Shown one piece after another: positions 1 to 8,667 of a stretch of 64,000 nucleotides of DNA. The translations under genes were made by a program, and so were the position numbers. Each line of letters starts with the position of its first letter. Positions within the stretch are counted from its first letter, which is position 1. Origin of the DNA: Burkholderiaceae bacterium (GTDB taxonomy: Bacteria > Pseudomonadota > Gammaproteobacteria > Burkholderiales > Burkholderiaceae_A); assembly GCA_004214155.1 (NCBI GenBank), contig SGYQ01000002.1:81429-145428 (forward strand), given 5' to 3'. The notes beneath the pieces were generated by a model. It saw nothing but the letters and a program-made list of their open reading frames with translations, had not been told where the DNA came from and made no database searches.

Positions 1-295
1 TAACGGGTCCGATCGTGACCTGCATATCGGGAAAGAGTGATTTCGCCGCATATGCTAACAAATGAGCAGTTGAATGGCGAATCACTTCTAGCCCTTCGGG
101 ATCTTTTTCAGTAATAATCTGCAACGAACAATTACCCCTAATCGAGGTATCGAGGTCCACAAACTCATCATTATTTAGTCGAGCACAAACTGCAGATTTT
201 GCAAGGCCTGAACTAATAGACCTGGCAACCTCAAAGGGAGTTGTTGGGGCTTCAAAACTAAGTTTAGACTTGTCCGGTAGTAAAATTTCAAACAT
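1..295 (-). CDS. thrS: Threonyl-tRNA synthetase, N-terminal part (cut by window edge)
   Basis: Charges tRNA-Thr with threonine in the cytoplasm. Only the first ~98 codons are in the window; the gene runs off the left edge. The visible part begins [11 protein letters not shown] and is a TGS domain (about residues 1-60) followed by the start of the second additional domain, with the family motif [19 protein letters not shown], which contains the HxxxH-type zinc/editing segment. The ATG at 293-295 gives the usual ThrRS N-terminus. A tRNA-Val gene lies just upstream on the same strand. I see no T-box-like leader. Identification is firm from the TGS plus HSTAHLL motif; the catalytic core is not visible. 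Confidence 0.9.
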   Translation of the reverse strand, partial: MFEILLPDKSKLSFEAPTTPFEVARSISSGLAKSAVCARLNNDEFVDLDTSIRGNCSLQIITEKDPEGLEVIRHSTAHLLAYAAKSLFPDMQVTIGPV

Positions 296-311
296 AACTT
301 TTTAATAGTTG

Positions 312-388
312 GTAGGCGCGATTGGATTCGAACCAACGACCCCCACCATGTCAAGGTGATGCTCTAACCAACTGAGCTACGCGCCTAT
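312..388 (-). tRNA. tRNA-Val (anticodon GAC)
   Basis: A full cloverleaf reads on the minus strand. The acceptor stem AGGCGCG pairs with CGCGCCU, the D arm is GCUC/GAGC, the anticodon stem UCACC/GGUGG encloses UUGACAU (anticodon GAC), and the T arm is GUUGG-UUCGAAU-CCAAU. The 3' CCA is encoded. It lies between ppx and thrS and closely resembles enterobacterial tRNA-Val(GAC). Confidence 0.97.
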
Positions 389-524
389 ACAGTTATTTTA
401 CCACCGACTTATCAACTTTGCGGATATATTACTCACCATTATTTAAAACTTGAATACTGATTAACTTAATATTTTTTATGTTTTGTTCTTGATTTATTAG
501 TTTTCGAACACTACAGATACATTC

Positions 525-2102
525 TTATAATATTCCAATTTCAGAGTTGACTGATTGAGATTCCAGAAGATAACAACTCAAAGAAAACTTTATTCCAACT
601 TTTCTCCATTCCCTCATCTCCTGTTTTAGAGTAAAGGCTGTCAAAGGATGAGAATCTATCCAATCCTTGTGCATTTCGAGAACATAAGCCTCGTTGTCGA
701 TTTCATAACGTAAGAACATCTCAGGGAGATTTAAATCTACTCTACTTCTAGTGAATATCCCAGCGAGCCTCAAACATACCAACAGTGCTTTAAATTTTTC
801 ATGATTTAAAATGTGTGAAATCTTGGGTAATTTGCCAGTATGGCCTAAAATGAGCGAAGCCATCACAGTCTGCTCGCGTTTTGTAAATCCAGGCATGTCA
901 GAATTCGCAATAATATACGAAGAGTGTCGATGATAAGCATTATGAGACAAAGTTTGGCCAATCTCTAAAAGAAGAGACGTCCAATGAAGAATTTTTTTTA
1001 ATTCTTTGTTGTCCGTAGTTGAAACATCGAACAATTGTCTAAGAAGATTTATTGCTAAGTGGCTAACCCTACTAGCATGCAACCTATCAACCTCATATTG
1101 TTCCATCAGGTGCTTAACTGTTCGATCTCTTTGGTCAGGCTGCGAACCTCGTCCAGCAACTTCATAAAGTACGCCGGTCCTCAATGCAGCCGTGGAAAAC
1201 TCCATGTTAGTTATTTTTAACTCATGAAAAATTGCCTTGAGAATTGCGACCCCTCCTGGAAAGGATGATGCCCTATCGACTTTTAAGCCAGGTAAGCAAT
1301 TCTCTTTCAAATTTTTTAATTTGCAAGCCAGATGTATTATTTCATCAAGTGATTCTAAACTTAGCTTCGATTCTCCTAAACCGTTGGCCCTACAAACTTC
1401 ATTAATAGATTTTATCGTGCCGCTACACCCGTATGCTATATCCCAACCAACTTTTCGGAAATTTTTTGTAATAACTTGTATCTCTTTTCGAGCCGACAAA
1501 ACAGCATTGTTAAAATTCTCAATGGCTAATAAGTTACTTGAAAAGAAATCGCGCCTAATCCTCGATGTTCCAACATAAACGCTTTCTAATAAGTCGGGAT
1601 CAAGGCCGGTACCAACTATAAATTCAGTTGACCCACCTCCGATATCAATGACCAGTTTTTTCTTCCCGTCTGAATCAAGAGAATTGCAGACCCCTTTATA
1701 AATGAGCCTTGCCTCTTCAACACCACTGATAACGTTAATCGGAAATCCTAAAGCTTTTTCAAATTTTGGCAAAAATACACCAATGTTTTTGGCAACTCTA
1801 AAAGTATTTGTCCCCACAACCCTCACACTTTCCGGAGAAAACGATCTTAGCCTTTCCGAAAAACGGGTTAAACACCGAATTGCTTTAAGTAGGTACGGTT
1901 CCGTCAACTCCTTGTAGCCGTCTAATCCGTCAGCAAGTTTTACCTGCTCCTTAACAGAGTCGATTTTTTTTAATATGAAATCGTTGTCCCTTAAAACAAC
2001 TCTCGCTACCATAAGATGGAAACTGTTTGAGCCCAAATCAACTGCGGCAATCAATTTTTCACCATCCACCGGACTCTTTTCGTTTTTATTGACAACAAAC
2101 AT
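525..2102 (-). CDS. ppx: Exopolyphosphatase / Ppx-GppA phosphatase
   Basis: Releases orthophosphate from the ends of polyphosphate, or hydrolyses pppGpp if it acts as GppA. The protein is 525 aa, usual for full-length Ppx. The N-terminal actin-like ATPase fold carries DLGSNSFHLMVARV (about residues 22-35) and the second phosphate motif VIDIGGGSTEFIVG (about 148-161). The C-terminal half is the HD-like domain, with HASRVSHLAINLL and the signature AYHRHSSYIIANSD. It is divergent from ppk1 with 90 bases between them, so one region probably controls both polyphosphate synthesis and breakdown. Ppx and GppA cannot be separated by eye; the ppk1 neighbour favours Ppx. Confidence 0.93.
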   Translation of the reverse strand: MFVVNKNEKSPVDGEKLIAAVDLGSNSFHLMVARVVLRDNDFILKKIDSVKEQVKLADGLDGYKELTEPYLLKAIRCLTRFSERLRSFSPESVRVVGTNTFRVAKNIGVFLPKFEKALGFPINVISGVEEARLIYKGVCNSLDSDGKKKLVIDIGGGSTEFIVGTGLDPDLLESVYVGTSRIRRDFFSSNLLAIENFNNAVLSARKEIQVITKNFRKVGWDIAYGCSGTIKSINEVCRANGLGESKLSLESLDEIIHLACKLKNLKENCLPGLKVDRASSFPGGVAILKAIFHELKITNMEFSTAALRTGVLYEVAGRGSQPDQRDRTVKHLMEQYEVDRLHASRVSHLAINLLRQLFDVSTTDNKELKKILHWTSLLLEIGQTLSHNAYHRHSSYIIANSDMPGFTKREQTVMASLILGHTGKLPKISHILNHEKFKALLVCLRLAGIFTRSRVDLNLPEMFLRYEIDNEAYVLEMHKDWIDSHPLTAFTLKQEMREWRKVGIKFSLSCYLLESQSVNSEIGIL

Positions 2103-2112
2103 AATGGTTTTT

Positions 2113-2155
2113 CCTAATTTACAACAAAAGTTTACAACATGTTTTGTAAATTAGG
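2113..2155. promoter_or_regulatory. Inverted repeat between divergent ppx and ppk1
   Basis: CCTAATTTACA at 2113-2123 is repeated perfectly in inverse at 2145-2155 (TGTAAATTAGG), with a 21-base spacer that itself contains TTTACAAC and GTTTTGTAAA. It fills most of the 90-base divergent intergenic region. It could be an operator for a dimeric regulator or a transcript hairpin in either 5' leader. It does not look like a PhoB box. The function is inferred from position and symmetry only. Confidence 0.45.
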
Positions 2156-2192
2156 TCATCAAAGTAGATAATATATATTTTAATTTTCTAAC

Positions 2193-4343
2193 TTGGTCGT
2201 GGCGAGAAAAGAACAATTTATCGAATCAAAACCTAAGCCCCGAGGTTATCAATCTCACAGATTGTCAAAAACTGAACCACTTCTGCCTCAAAAGTCTTCC
2301 GGGATATATATAAACCGAGAGCTTTCATTAATTTCATTTAATGAGAGAGTACTCTCGTTGGGTCAAGACCGATCTATACCAATTTTGGAGAGGCTAAAAT
2401 ACCTTTGTATAGTTGCTAACAATTTAGATGAACTTTTTGAGATTCGCGTAGCAGGACTCAAAGCAAGATCACACGAAAAACTTGGTCATTCGCAATTGCC
2501 GGATGGTTTGACTATCGAAGAAACCTTAACGATCTTAGGTAAGCGCACCCAAGCACTTGTCCAACTGCAGTATGAAATATTAAATAAATCTGTAATCCCA
2601 GAATTAAAAAAGGAAAGAATAAATTTACTGAACTTTCACGAGCTAGACAACCAGCAAAAAAGATGGGCATCAGCATATTTTAGAAATAATGTGCTCCCAA
2701 TCTTAACACCGTTGGGCCTAGACCCTTTGCATCCTTTCCCAAAGGTCTTGAATAAAAGTTTAAATTTTATTATTGAAATGCAGGGCAAAGACTCCTATGG
2801 CAGGAAGGGTCGCGTCGCAATTGTGCAAGCACCTAGGCTATTATCGCGAATAATAGAAATCCCAAAAAGAAATAAGGTAACTGAGATAACGTTCATTAAC
2901 CTGTCTTCTTTGATTGAAGCTCATGCCACCTCTATTTTTCCCGGTATGGAGATTCTGGGAATTTTTCAATTTAGAGTTACTCGTAACAGTGATTTGTATG
3001 TTGATGACGAAGAAGTTACAGATCTTCGACAGGCTCTAAAAGGAGAGCTTTCCCAAAGAAATTACGGTGATGCGGTGCGCATTGAGACGGACAAGGCAAT
3101 ATCTAGTTTTTGCTTGAACTACCTGCTAACAGAATTCAAATTGGAAACAAAAGATTGTTACCTTGTCGATGGCCCAGTCAATTTAGGTAGGCTTATAACA
3201 CTACCAGACTGCGTTGCTACACCAAACCTCAAGTTCAAGTTTTTTTCGCCGAAATATCCAGAATATCTCAAGGAAGGAGAATTATTATTTGATTATCTTA
3301 AACGAGAAGATGTCCTCTTACATCACCCTTATGAATGCTTTGATGTGGTGGCTGAGTTTATAAATAATGCCGCAGAAGATAAAAATGTTGTTGCAATATT
3401 CCAGACAATTTATAGAACTGGAAGTACATCTGGATTGATGCGTTCTTTAATTAATGCCGTTAATAAGGGCAAGGAAGTGACAGTGATTCTTGAATTAATG
3501 GCACGTTTTGATGAAGAAACAAATATTAATTGGGCTTCAAAATTAGAAGAAATAGGCGCACATGTGGTCTTTGGTGTTGTAGGAAATAAGACTCACGCAA
3601 AAATGTGTCTTATTGTTAGACAGGAAGGCAAAAAGTTAGTCAGATACTGCCATCTAGGAACGGGAAACTATCACCCTAAGACCGCCAAACTTTATACTGA
3701 CTTTAGTCTATTAACTAGCAACAAACCCATTACCGCTGAAATTCATGAAATTTTTCAGAGGCTAACTGGTTTGGGAAAAGCAAAGTCACTACGCCATATA
3801 TGGCAGTCCCCATTTAGGCTTCACAAAAATGTAATTCGCGCTATAAAAAATGAAATGGCGATAACTAAAGCGGGTGGAAAAGGCAAAATTGTCGCAAGAA
3901 TGAATTCGTTAGTCGAAACACAGGTAATTGATGCTCTCTATGAAGCTAGTAAATGTGGCGTATCTATTGAACTTTTAGTTAGAGGAGTTTGTATGCTCAG
4001 ACCTGGTGTTTCCGGTCTTTCAGACAATATCACTGTTAGGTCTACTGTAGGTCGCTTTTTAGAACATAGTAGGATTTTCTTTTTCAGAAATAATGGAAAA
4101 AATGACTTATTTTTGTCTAGTGCAGACTGGATGGATAGAAATTTTTTTAGAAGAGTAGAAATAGCATTTCCAATATTCAACGAGACACTAAAAAAGAGGG
4201 TATTTGATGAAGGGTTACGGATGCACTTCGCAGAAAATGCAATTAATTGGAGAATGAGTAGTGATGGGTCCTATCAACTACGAAAAAGCTCATCAAATCA
4301 AATAATTTCATGCCAGGACGGGTTGCTGAAAAAATATTCATAA
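2193..4343 (+). CDS. ppk1: Polyphosphate kinase 1
   Basis: Reversibly polymerises the ATP gamma-phosphate into polyphosphate. The protein is 716 aa, usual for PPK1. The N-terminal domain has INRELSLISFNERVL (about 35-50) and NNLDELFEIRVAGLK (about 75-90). The catalytic C-terminal PLD-like domains show THAKMCLIVR (about 465-474), holding the histidine expected to be autophosphorylated, and CHLGTGNYHPKTAKLYTD (about 486-503). There is no ATG near the family N-terminus: the frame opens with TTG at 2193 and GTG at 2199, neither with a good ribosome binding site, so the exact start is uncertain. It ends eight bases before the convergent fbpB-like gene. Confidence 0.95.
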   Translation: MVVARKEQFIESKPKPRGYQSHRLSKTEPLLPQKSSGIYINRELSLISFNERVLSLGQDRSIPILERLKYLCIVANNLDELFEIRVAGLKARSHEKLGHSQLPDGLTIEETLTILGKRTQALVQLQYEILNKSVIPELKKERINLLNFHELDNQQKRWASAYFRNNVLPILTPLGLDPLHPFPKVLNKSLNFIIEMQGKDSYGRKGRVAIVQAPRLLSRIIEIPKRNKVTEITFINLSSLIEAHATSIFPGMEILGIFQFRVTRNSDLYVDDEEVTDLRQALKGELSQRNYGDAVRIETDKAISSFCLNYLLTEFKLETKDCYLVDGPVNLGRLITLPDCVATPNLKFKFFSPKYPEYLKEGELLFDYLKREDVLLHHPYECFDVVAEFINNAAEDKNVVAIFQTIYRTGSTSGLMRSLINAVNKGKEVTVILELMARFDEETNINWASKLEEIGAHVVFGVVGNKTHAKMCLIVRQEGKKLVRYCHLGTGNYHPKTAKLYTDFSLLTSNKPITAEIHEIFQRLTGLGKAKSLRHIWQSPFRLHKNVIRAIKNEMAITKAGGKGKIVARMNSLVETQVIDALYEASKCGVSIELLVRGVCMLRPGVSGLSDNITVRSTVGRFLEHSRIFFFRNNGKNDLFLSSADWMDRNFFRRVEIAFPIFNETLKKRVFDEGLRMHFAENAINWRMSSDGSYQLRKSSSNQIISCQDGLLKKYS

Positions 4344-4351
4344 CTACCTTG

Positions 4352-6016
4352 TCATCCATTTGAGTACAATTGCTTTCGTAAAAATAACACTATGGGGACA
4401 ACGATAGCAACCATTGCAAGCGAAGGAATAGCTGCGAGTCCTAGCTCTTCATCTGTGGCAAAAGAATAGGCACTAATGGCTAATGTTTCAATATCCAAAG
4501 GACGGAGTACTAAGGTAGCGGGCAATTCTTTCACGATATCAAGAAAAATTAGCGTTCCCGCAATTATGATTGAAGGTTTCAATAAGGGAATATGGAGCCT
4601 AAAAAAGGTATTCACTGGATTTAATCCAAGAGTACTAGAGGAGTAATCAATATTTTTCGTTATGGACTTAAAACTCGCATCTAAGGTACTATGTCCTACT
4701 GCAAAATACCGACTTAAATAAGCTACAAAAAGCAAGATCATTGGTAACAAAAATGCAACCTTTTCTCCGATCAGAGCATATCCCGGTAATATTTTTGTTA
4801 TGTAACCTGCAAGAGTCAATAATGCTAATGCCGATACTAAACCAGCAACAGCATAATTCGAGGTGAGAATCTGTGCGAAGCTATCTGCGATTTTATTGCT
4901 GCTGTTCCTTATTACATAAACAGTAACAAGACTTGTTATCAGAATTATCATTGTTGCAGTTGTAGCCAAAATTATTGTCGTAGTAAACGATTTAATCAAC
5001 GAATGGAAACCAAACAACTCAAAGGAAATAAAGTTGAATTCCTCTATCGATCTTTTCAAAAGAAAAATTAATGGTACGAGAAACCCAAACAGACCACTCA
5101 TAGACAAGAAAATAACTAATAAGAAACTTTTTACACCCACAACCTGGACTTCATCAGATTTGCTTCTATTCAAGGTTATTCGATAGTATTCAGGCTTTAA
5201 AAATCGATCTCCTAAGGCAAGAGAAATAGCAATCATAAATATAAATATTGCAAGTAAAGAGGTCATTGTCATATCACCGTAGCCGAGCCAAGCTTTATAA
5301 AGACCAGTCGACAATGTCTGAATGGAAAAATAGTAAACTGTTCCGAAGTCCGATAAGCACTCCATAGCCACCAACAATGAGGCTGCCAATATAGCAGGTC
5401 TAGTAAGCGGAAGTATGATACTAAAAAAAATAGTTTTAGAAGTCGCACCCATGGTTTTGGCAGCATCTATAAGTGACAGATAGTTTCCTTGAAATGCTCT
5501 TCTTGTGATCAGTACTAAATATGGAGAAAATGACATTGCTAATAAAAAAGAAGCAAAGTAAATGGACCTTATTTCCGGCCAAATGTATTTTGTATCTCTA
5601 ACGTCATTGAAAAGACCTAGATGTACTAAATATTCACTTATTAAAGTAGCGACCCAACCGGAATAATCAAGAGCATCGGTGTAAGCGTATGCGAGTATAT
5701 AAGCTGGCATTGCCATCGGTAAAATGACAAGAATCTCTATTAACCATTTCCCTCTAAAACTATAAAAAGCTAAACACCAGGCAACGGGAATACTGTAGGA
5801 TACCGACAACAGTGCCGTGCTGATACAGAGGATTACAGTGTTCTTTAGATATATCAATAGCTGTGAAACCGCAACTTCTCCTTGAAGACTCAGTAAAATA
5901 TCTTCCCCAGAAGACAATGTAATTACAAATATTCCGATGGTAGGAGTTGATATTAAAAGTCCTAATAGTACAAAGCTAGTAGTTGCAAAAGAATGTTTGC
6001 GTCTGGTAGCATTCAA
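4352..6016 (-). CDS. fbpB: ABC transporter permease, iron(III)/FbpB type (two fused permease domains)
   Basis: Inner-membrane channel of a Fbp/Sfu-type importer for ferric iron or a similar small ligand. The protein is 554 aa with about 12 hydrophobic segments and two BPD_transp_1 halves. The EAA-type loops are DAAKTMGATSKTIFFSIILP (first half) and DASFKSITKNIDYSSSTLGL (second half), each before a Leu/Pro-rich stretch. The ATPase gene is divergent, 50 bases away. No periplasmic binding protein (FbpA) is present in the window. I see no Fur box in the divergent region, so iron as substrate rests on family resemblance only. Confidence 0.85.
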   Translation of the reverse strand: MNATRRKHSFATTSFVLLGLLISTPTIGIFVITLSSGEDILLSLQGEVAVSQLLIYLKNTVILCISTALLSVSYSIPVAWCLAFYSFRGKWLIEILVILPMAMPAYILAYAYTDALDYSGWVATLISEYLVHLGLFNDVRDTKYIWPEIRSIYFASFLLAMSFSPYLVLITRRAFQGNYLSLIDAAKTMGATSKTIFFSIILPLTRPAILAASLLVAMECLSDFGTVYYFSIQTLSTGLYKAWLGYGDMTMTSLLAIFIFMIAISLALGDRFLKPEYYRITLNRSKSDEVQVVGVKSFLLVIFLSMSGLFGFLVPLIFLLKRSIEEFNFISFELFGFHSLIKSFTTTIILATTATMIILITSLVTVYVIRNSSNKIADSFAQILTSNYAVAGLVSALALLTLAGYITKILPGYALIGEKVAFLLPMILLFVAYLSRYFAVGHSTLDASFKSITKNIDYSSSTLGLNPVNTFFRLHIPLLKPSIIIAGTLIFLDIVKELPATLVLRPLDIETLAISAYSFATDEELGLAAIPSLAMVAIVVPIVLFLRKQLYSNG

Positions 6017-6066
6017 TTCTGTTCCTTGACTTTCATAGAAAAATATAGCTTGATTATAGTTTATAC

Positions 6067-7176
6067 ATGAGAAACACGCTTAAACTTGAAAAAATTTCCT
6101 TCGGTTACCTAAATAAAAAGAATTCATCTGTTAACCCTGTCTTGGATAACTTTGAGCTGACCTTAAAAGAGGGAGAAATTGGGATCGTACTCGGACCATC
6201 TGGTGGTGGCAAGACAACAATTTTGAGAGCTATTGCGGGATTTTTAGATCCAATTCAAGGTACGATTAAGATAGACGGTCGTGATGTTTTTAATTCCCAG
6301 AATAAATCTAGCTATATACCTTCAGAGCAACGAAATGTGGGAATGGTGTTTCAAGATTTTGCCCTATTCCCGCATTTAAATGTAAAAGAAAACATAATAT
6401 TTGCCTTGACAAAAGGTAGATTACGGTTTGTTACTGAGGAAAATATAGATCGTGTAGAAAAAATGCTATCACTGACTGGCATGACAAATTTTGCAGAAAG
6501 TAGTATCCAGAATTTATCTGGGGGTCAAAAACAACGTGTCGCGTTAGCACGTGCATTAGCGCCTTCTCCAAAGCTTATTTTGTTTGATGAACCGTTTTCA
6601 AATCTAGATCCTGCTCTAAGACAGGCACTAGTTAAAGATGTTAGAGAAATGCTAAAGGCAACAAGCACAACAGCCTTGTTTGTTACACATGATCAGTTGG
6701 AAGCATTTAGCCTTGGCGACAGGGTTGGAATTTTAAAAGATGGGCAACTTCAGCAATGGGATTCACCGTATCGTATTTACCATGAACCAAAAAATATAGA
6801 TATTGCAAAATTTATCGGGCAGGGAGCGCTGATAAATGGATTTCAGGATGGAGATACTGTGACTACGGCTTTGGGTAAGTTGACATTGAAAAATAATTTT
6901 ATGTCTACTCGGAAACTTTCTGAAAAACAAGTTAAAGTTTTAATTAGACCAGATGACATCATCCACGATGATGAAAGCAACATGTCTGCCACGGTCGTTA
7001 AGAAAATATTTCGAGGCGCAGATTTTCTTTACACCCTAAAGCTTCCAACTGAGGAAGAAGTTTTGTCATTTGTTCCTAGCCATCATGACCATCCACTTCA
7101 CAAACCTATTGGAATAAGACTCGAGGTTGATCATGTTGTTACATTCGATTCAACCGAACCGAGTTTTACCTTTTAA
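6067..7176 (+). CDS. fbpC: ABC transporter ATP-binding protein, FbpC type
   Basis: Cytoplasmic ATPase expected to drive the adjacent FbpB-like permease. Of 369 aa, the nucleotide-binding domain is residues 1-240: Walker A GPSGGGKTT (about 43-51), Q-loop in VFQDFALFPH, signature LSGGQKQR, Walker B LILFDEPFSNLD and H-loop FVTHDQLEAF. The C-terminal ~120 residues are a TOBE-like regulatory domain (KVLIRPDDI). Its last four bases overlap the end of the convergent fdhD. Iron is the likely substrate, but other anions or cations are handled by the same CUT/Fbp ATPase families. Confidence 0.88.
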   Translation: MRNTLKLEKISFGYLNKKNSSVNPVLDNFELTLKEGEIGIVLGPSGGGKTTILRAIAGFLDPIQGTIKIDGRDVFNSQNKSSYIPSEQRNVGMVFQDFALFPHLNVKENIIFALTKGRLRFVTEENIDRVEKMLSLTGMTNFAESSIQNLSGGQKQRVALARALAPSPKLILFDEPFSNLDPALRQALVKDVREMLKATSTTALFVTHDQLEAFSLGDRVGILKDGQLQQWDSPYRIYHEPKNIDIAKFIGQGALINGFQDGDTVTTALGKLTLKNNFMSTRKLSEKQVKVLIRPDDIIHDDESNMSATVVKKIFRGADFLYTLKLPTEEEVLSFVPSHHDHPLHKPIGIRLEVDHVVTFDSTEPSFTF

Positions 7177-7967
7177 CCAATACAATCAAAAATAAGCCTT
7201 TTGGACCCATTGTAAATATAGAAATGTTTTCCAGAACATCTTCCTAATAATGTCATATCAACGCTTCTCGCCATTTCTACACCCATTTGAGTAACTCCTG
7301 AACGAGATAACAAAATTGGAATATGCATTTGTGCTCCTTTTATAACCATTTCTGATGTTAATCTACCGGTCGTGTAGAACACTAGATCTTTTCCATCCAG
7401 TTGGTGCTCCCACATTTTGCCAGCTATCGCATCAACAGCGTTATGTCGGCCAACATCTTCACAGTAGAAAAGCATTTTTGAACCCTTAAAGAGAGAACAT
7501 CCATGAACGGATCCAGCCTGTTTATAAATTGAGTTGAAACGTCTTACCTCATCAATAATCATCAACAGCACTGACTGTTTGATTTTCAAACCAGAATCTA
7601 ACTTGAACTTTTCTATATCTGCCGTCAAATTACCAAACATAGTACCTTGGCCACACCCGCTAGTTATTGTTACCTTTTCCGTTAACCTATCAAGACTAGA
7701 AGCAGAACTTTTTAGTTTAATGGCAGCAGCACTTACATCCCAATCTATTTGAATAGACTCTATATCATCTAATGAGCTTACTAATTGTTGATTCCTGAGA
7801 TAACCAATTATCAAAGACTTTGTATTCATACCTAAAGTCATCACAGTCAGTAACTCTTTATTGTTAAGGTACAAAGTAATTGGTCTTTCAGCCGGAATAT
7901 ATAGTTGCTTTTTCCGGTTTTTCTCATCGATTACCTCAACCTCATAGGTAATTTCTTGATCTTTCAA
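7173..7967 (-). CDS. fdhD: Formate dehydrogenase accessory sulfurtransferase FdhD
   Basis: Carries sulfur from a cysteine desulfurase to the molybdenum/tungsten bis-MGD cofactor before it is inserted into formate dehydrogenase. The protein is 264 aa, typical. It shows the active-site loop TSGCGQGTMFG (about 103-113), SVHGCSLF, CEDVGRHNAVDAIAGK and the C-terminal FYTTGRLTSEMV. The active-site loop has one Cys: the second Cys of the CxxC pair described for E. coli FdhD is Gly here. mobA follows on the same strand 87 bases on, fitting a molybdenum-cofactor role. No formate dehydrogenase is in the window. Confidence 0.92.
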   Translation of the reverse strand: MKDQEITYEVEVIDEKNRKKQLYIPAERPITLYLNNKELLTVMTLGMNTKSLIIGYLRNQQLVSSLDDIESIQIDWDVSAAAIKLKSSASSLDRLTEKVTITSGCGQGTMFGNLTADIEKFKLDSGLKIKQSVLLMIIDEVRRFNSIYKQAGSVHGCSLFKGSKMLFYCEDVGRHNAVDAIAGKMWEHQLDGKDLVFYTTGRLTSEMVIKGAQMHIPILLSRSGVTQMGVEMARSVDMTLLGRCSGKHFYIYNGSKRLIFDCIG

Positions 7968-8054
7968 TGACTAACCTCATCATAACCTCTAAATTGGTAC
8001 GTAATGGGAATATCTGTATAAACTGAAATCCAAAACATAAGAAATGTACGTAAA

Positions 8055-8645
8055 TTAGTTTTTTTCATTTTTTAAATCATCTAAGGTATTAAAGTTTTCA
8101 AAATGTTTCTCGTTATCAAAAAAAACTTCACGAAAGCTTTCTGCATCAGTCCAAAGTTTGATTTTCCTCCCTCCATTATTTAAATAATCCGCTAAACTTT
8201 TTCTTAATTCTGTACGCAATAACATCACTGTTGGATGAAATAGCTTCTTCTCATTGAGCGATTTTGTATATGGAATAGCTCCGTTGCAATTTGTCTCGTA
8301 TACAGAATTCATCAGGTTTGTAGTCAAATTATCTGGTAAGAATGGCGTATCGCAGGGAATACTAATTAAGTATTCCGTTTTACAATTTAGTAAACCCGAA
8401 TATATACCTGCGAGAGGGCCCAATCCTCCGGTTATTTCATCCTTAATTACTTTGTAACCAAACTTCTGATATTGCGAGACACTACGGTTAGCACTGATCA
8501 TAACCTCATCAACGTGTGGAACAACAGCATTGATTGCATAGCTAACTAACGGGTTATTATCAAAAGGAACCAAGCCTTTATCTAACCCTCCCATCCTACT
8601 TCCATGACCACCTGCTAGAATTATAGCTGTAAGATTACTGTACAT
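8055..8645 (-). CDS. mobA: Molybdenum cofactor guanylyltransferase MobA
   Basis: Transfers GMP from GTP to molybdopterin-Mo to give Mo-MGD, the cofactor form used by DMSO-reductase-family enzymes such as formate dehydrogenase. The protein is 196 aa, normal length. The nucleotidyltransferase signature LAGGHGSRMGGLDKGL (about 10-25) is intact, followed by GGLGPLAGIYSGL and the metal-binding ISIPCDTPFLP. It is cotranscribable with fdhD, matching the shared substrate. An N-terminal ATG at 8643-8645 gives the usual short leader before the signature. Confidence 0.92.
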   Translation of the reverse strand: MYSNLTAIILAGGHGSRMGGLDKGLVPFDNNPLVSYAINAVVPHVDEVMISANRSVSQYQKFGYKVIKDEITGGLGPLAGIYSGLLNCKTEYLISIPCDTPFLPDNLTTNLMNSVYETNCNGAIPYTKSLNEKKLFHPTVMLLRTELRKSLADYLNNGGRKIKLWTDAESFREVFFDNEKHFENFNTLDDLKNEKN

Positions 8646-8667
8646 TTAATGGTTTTTCGTTAGTGCA

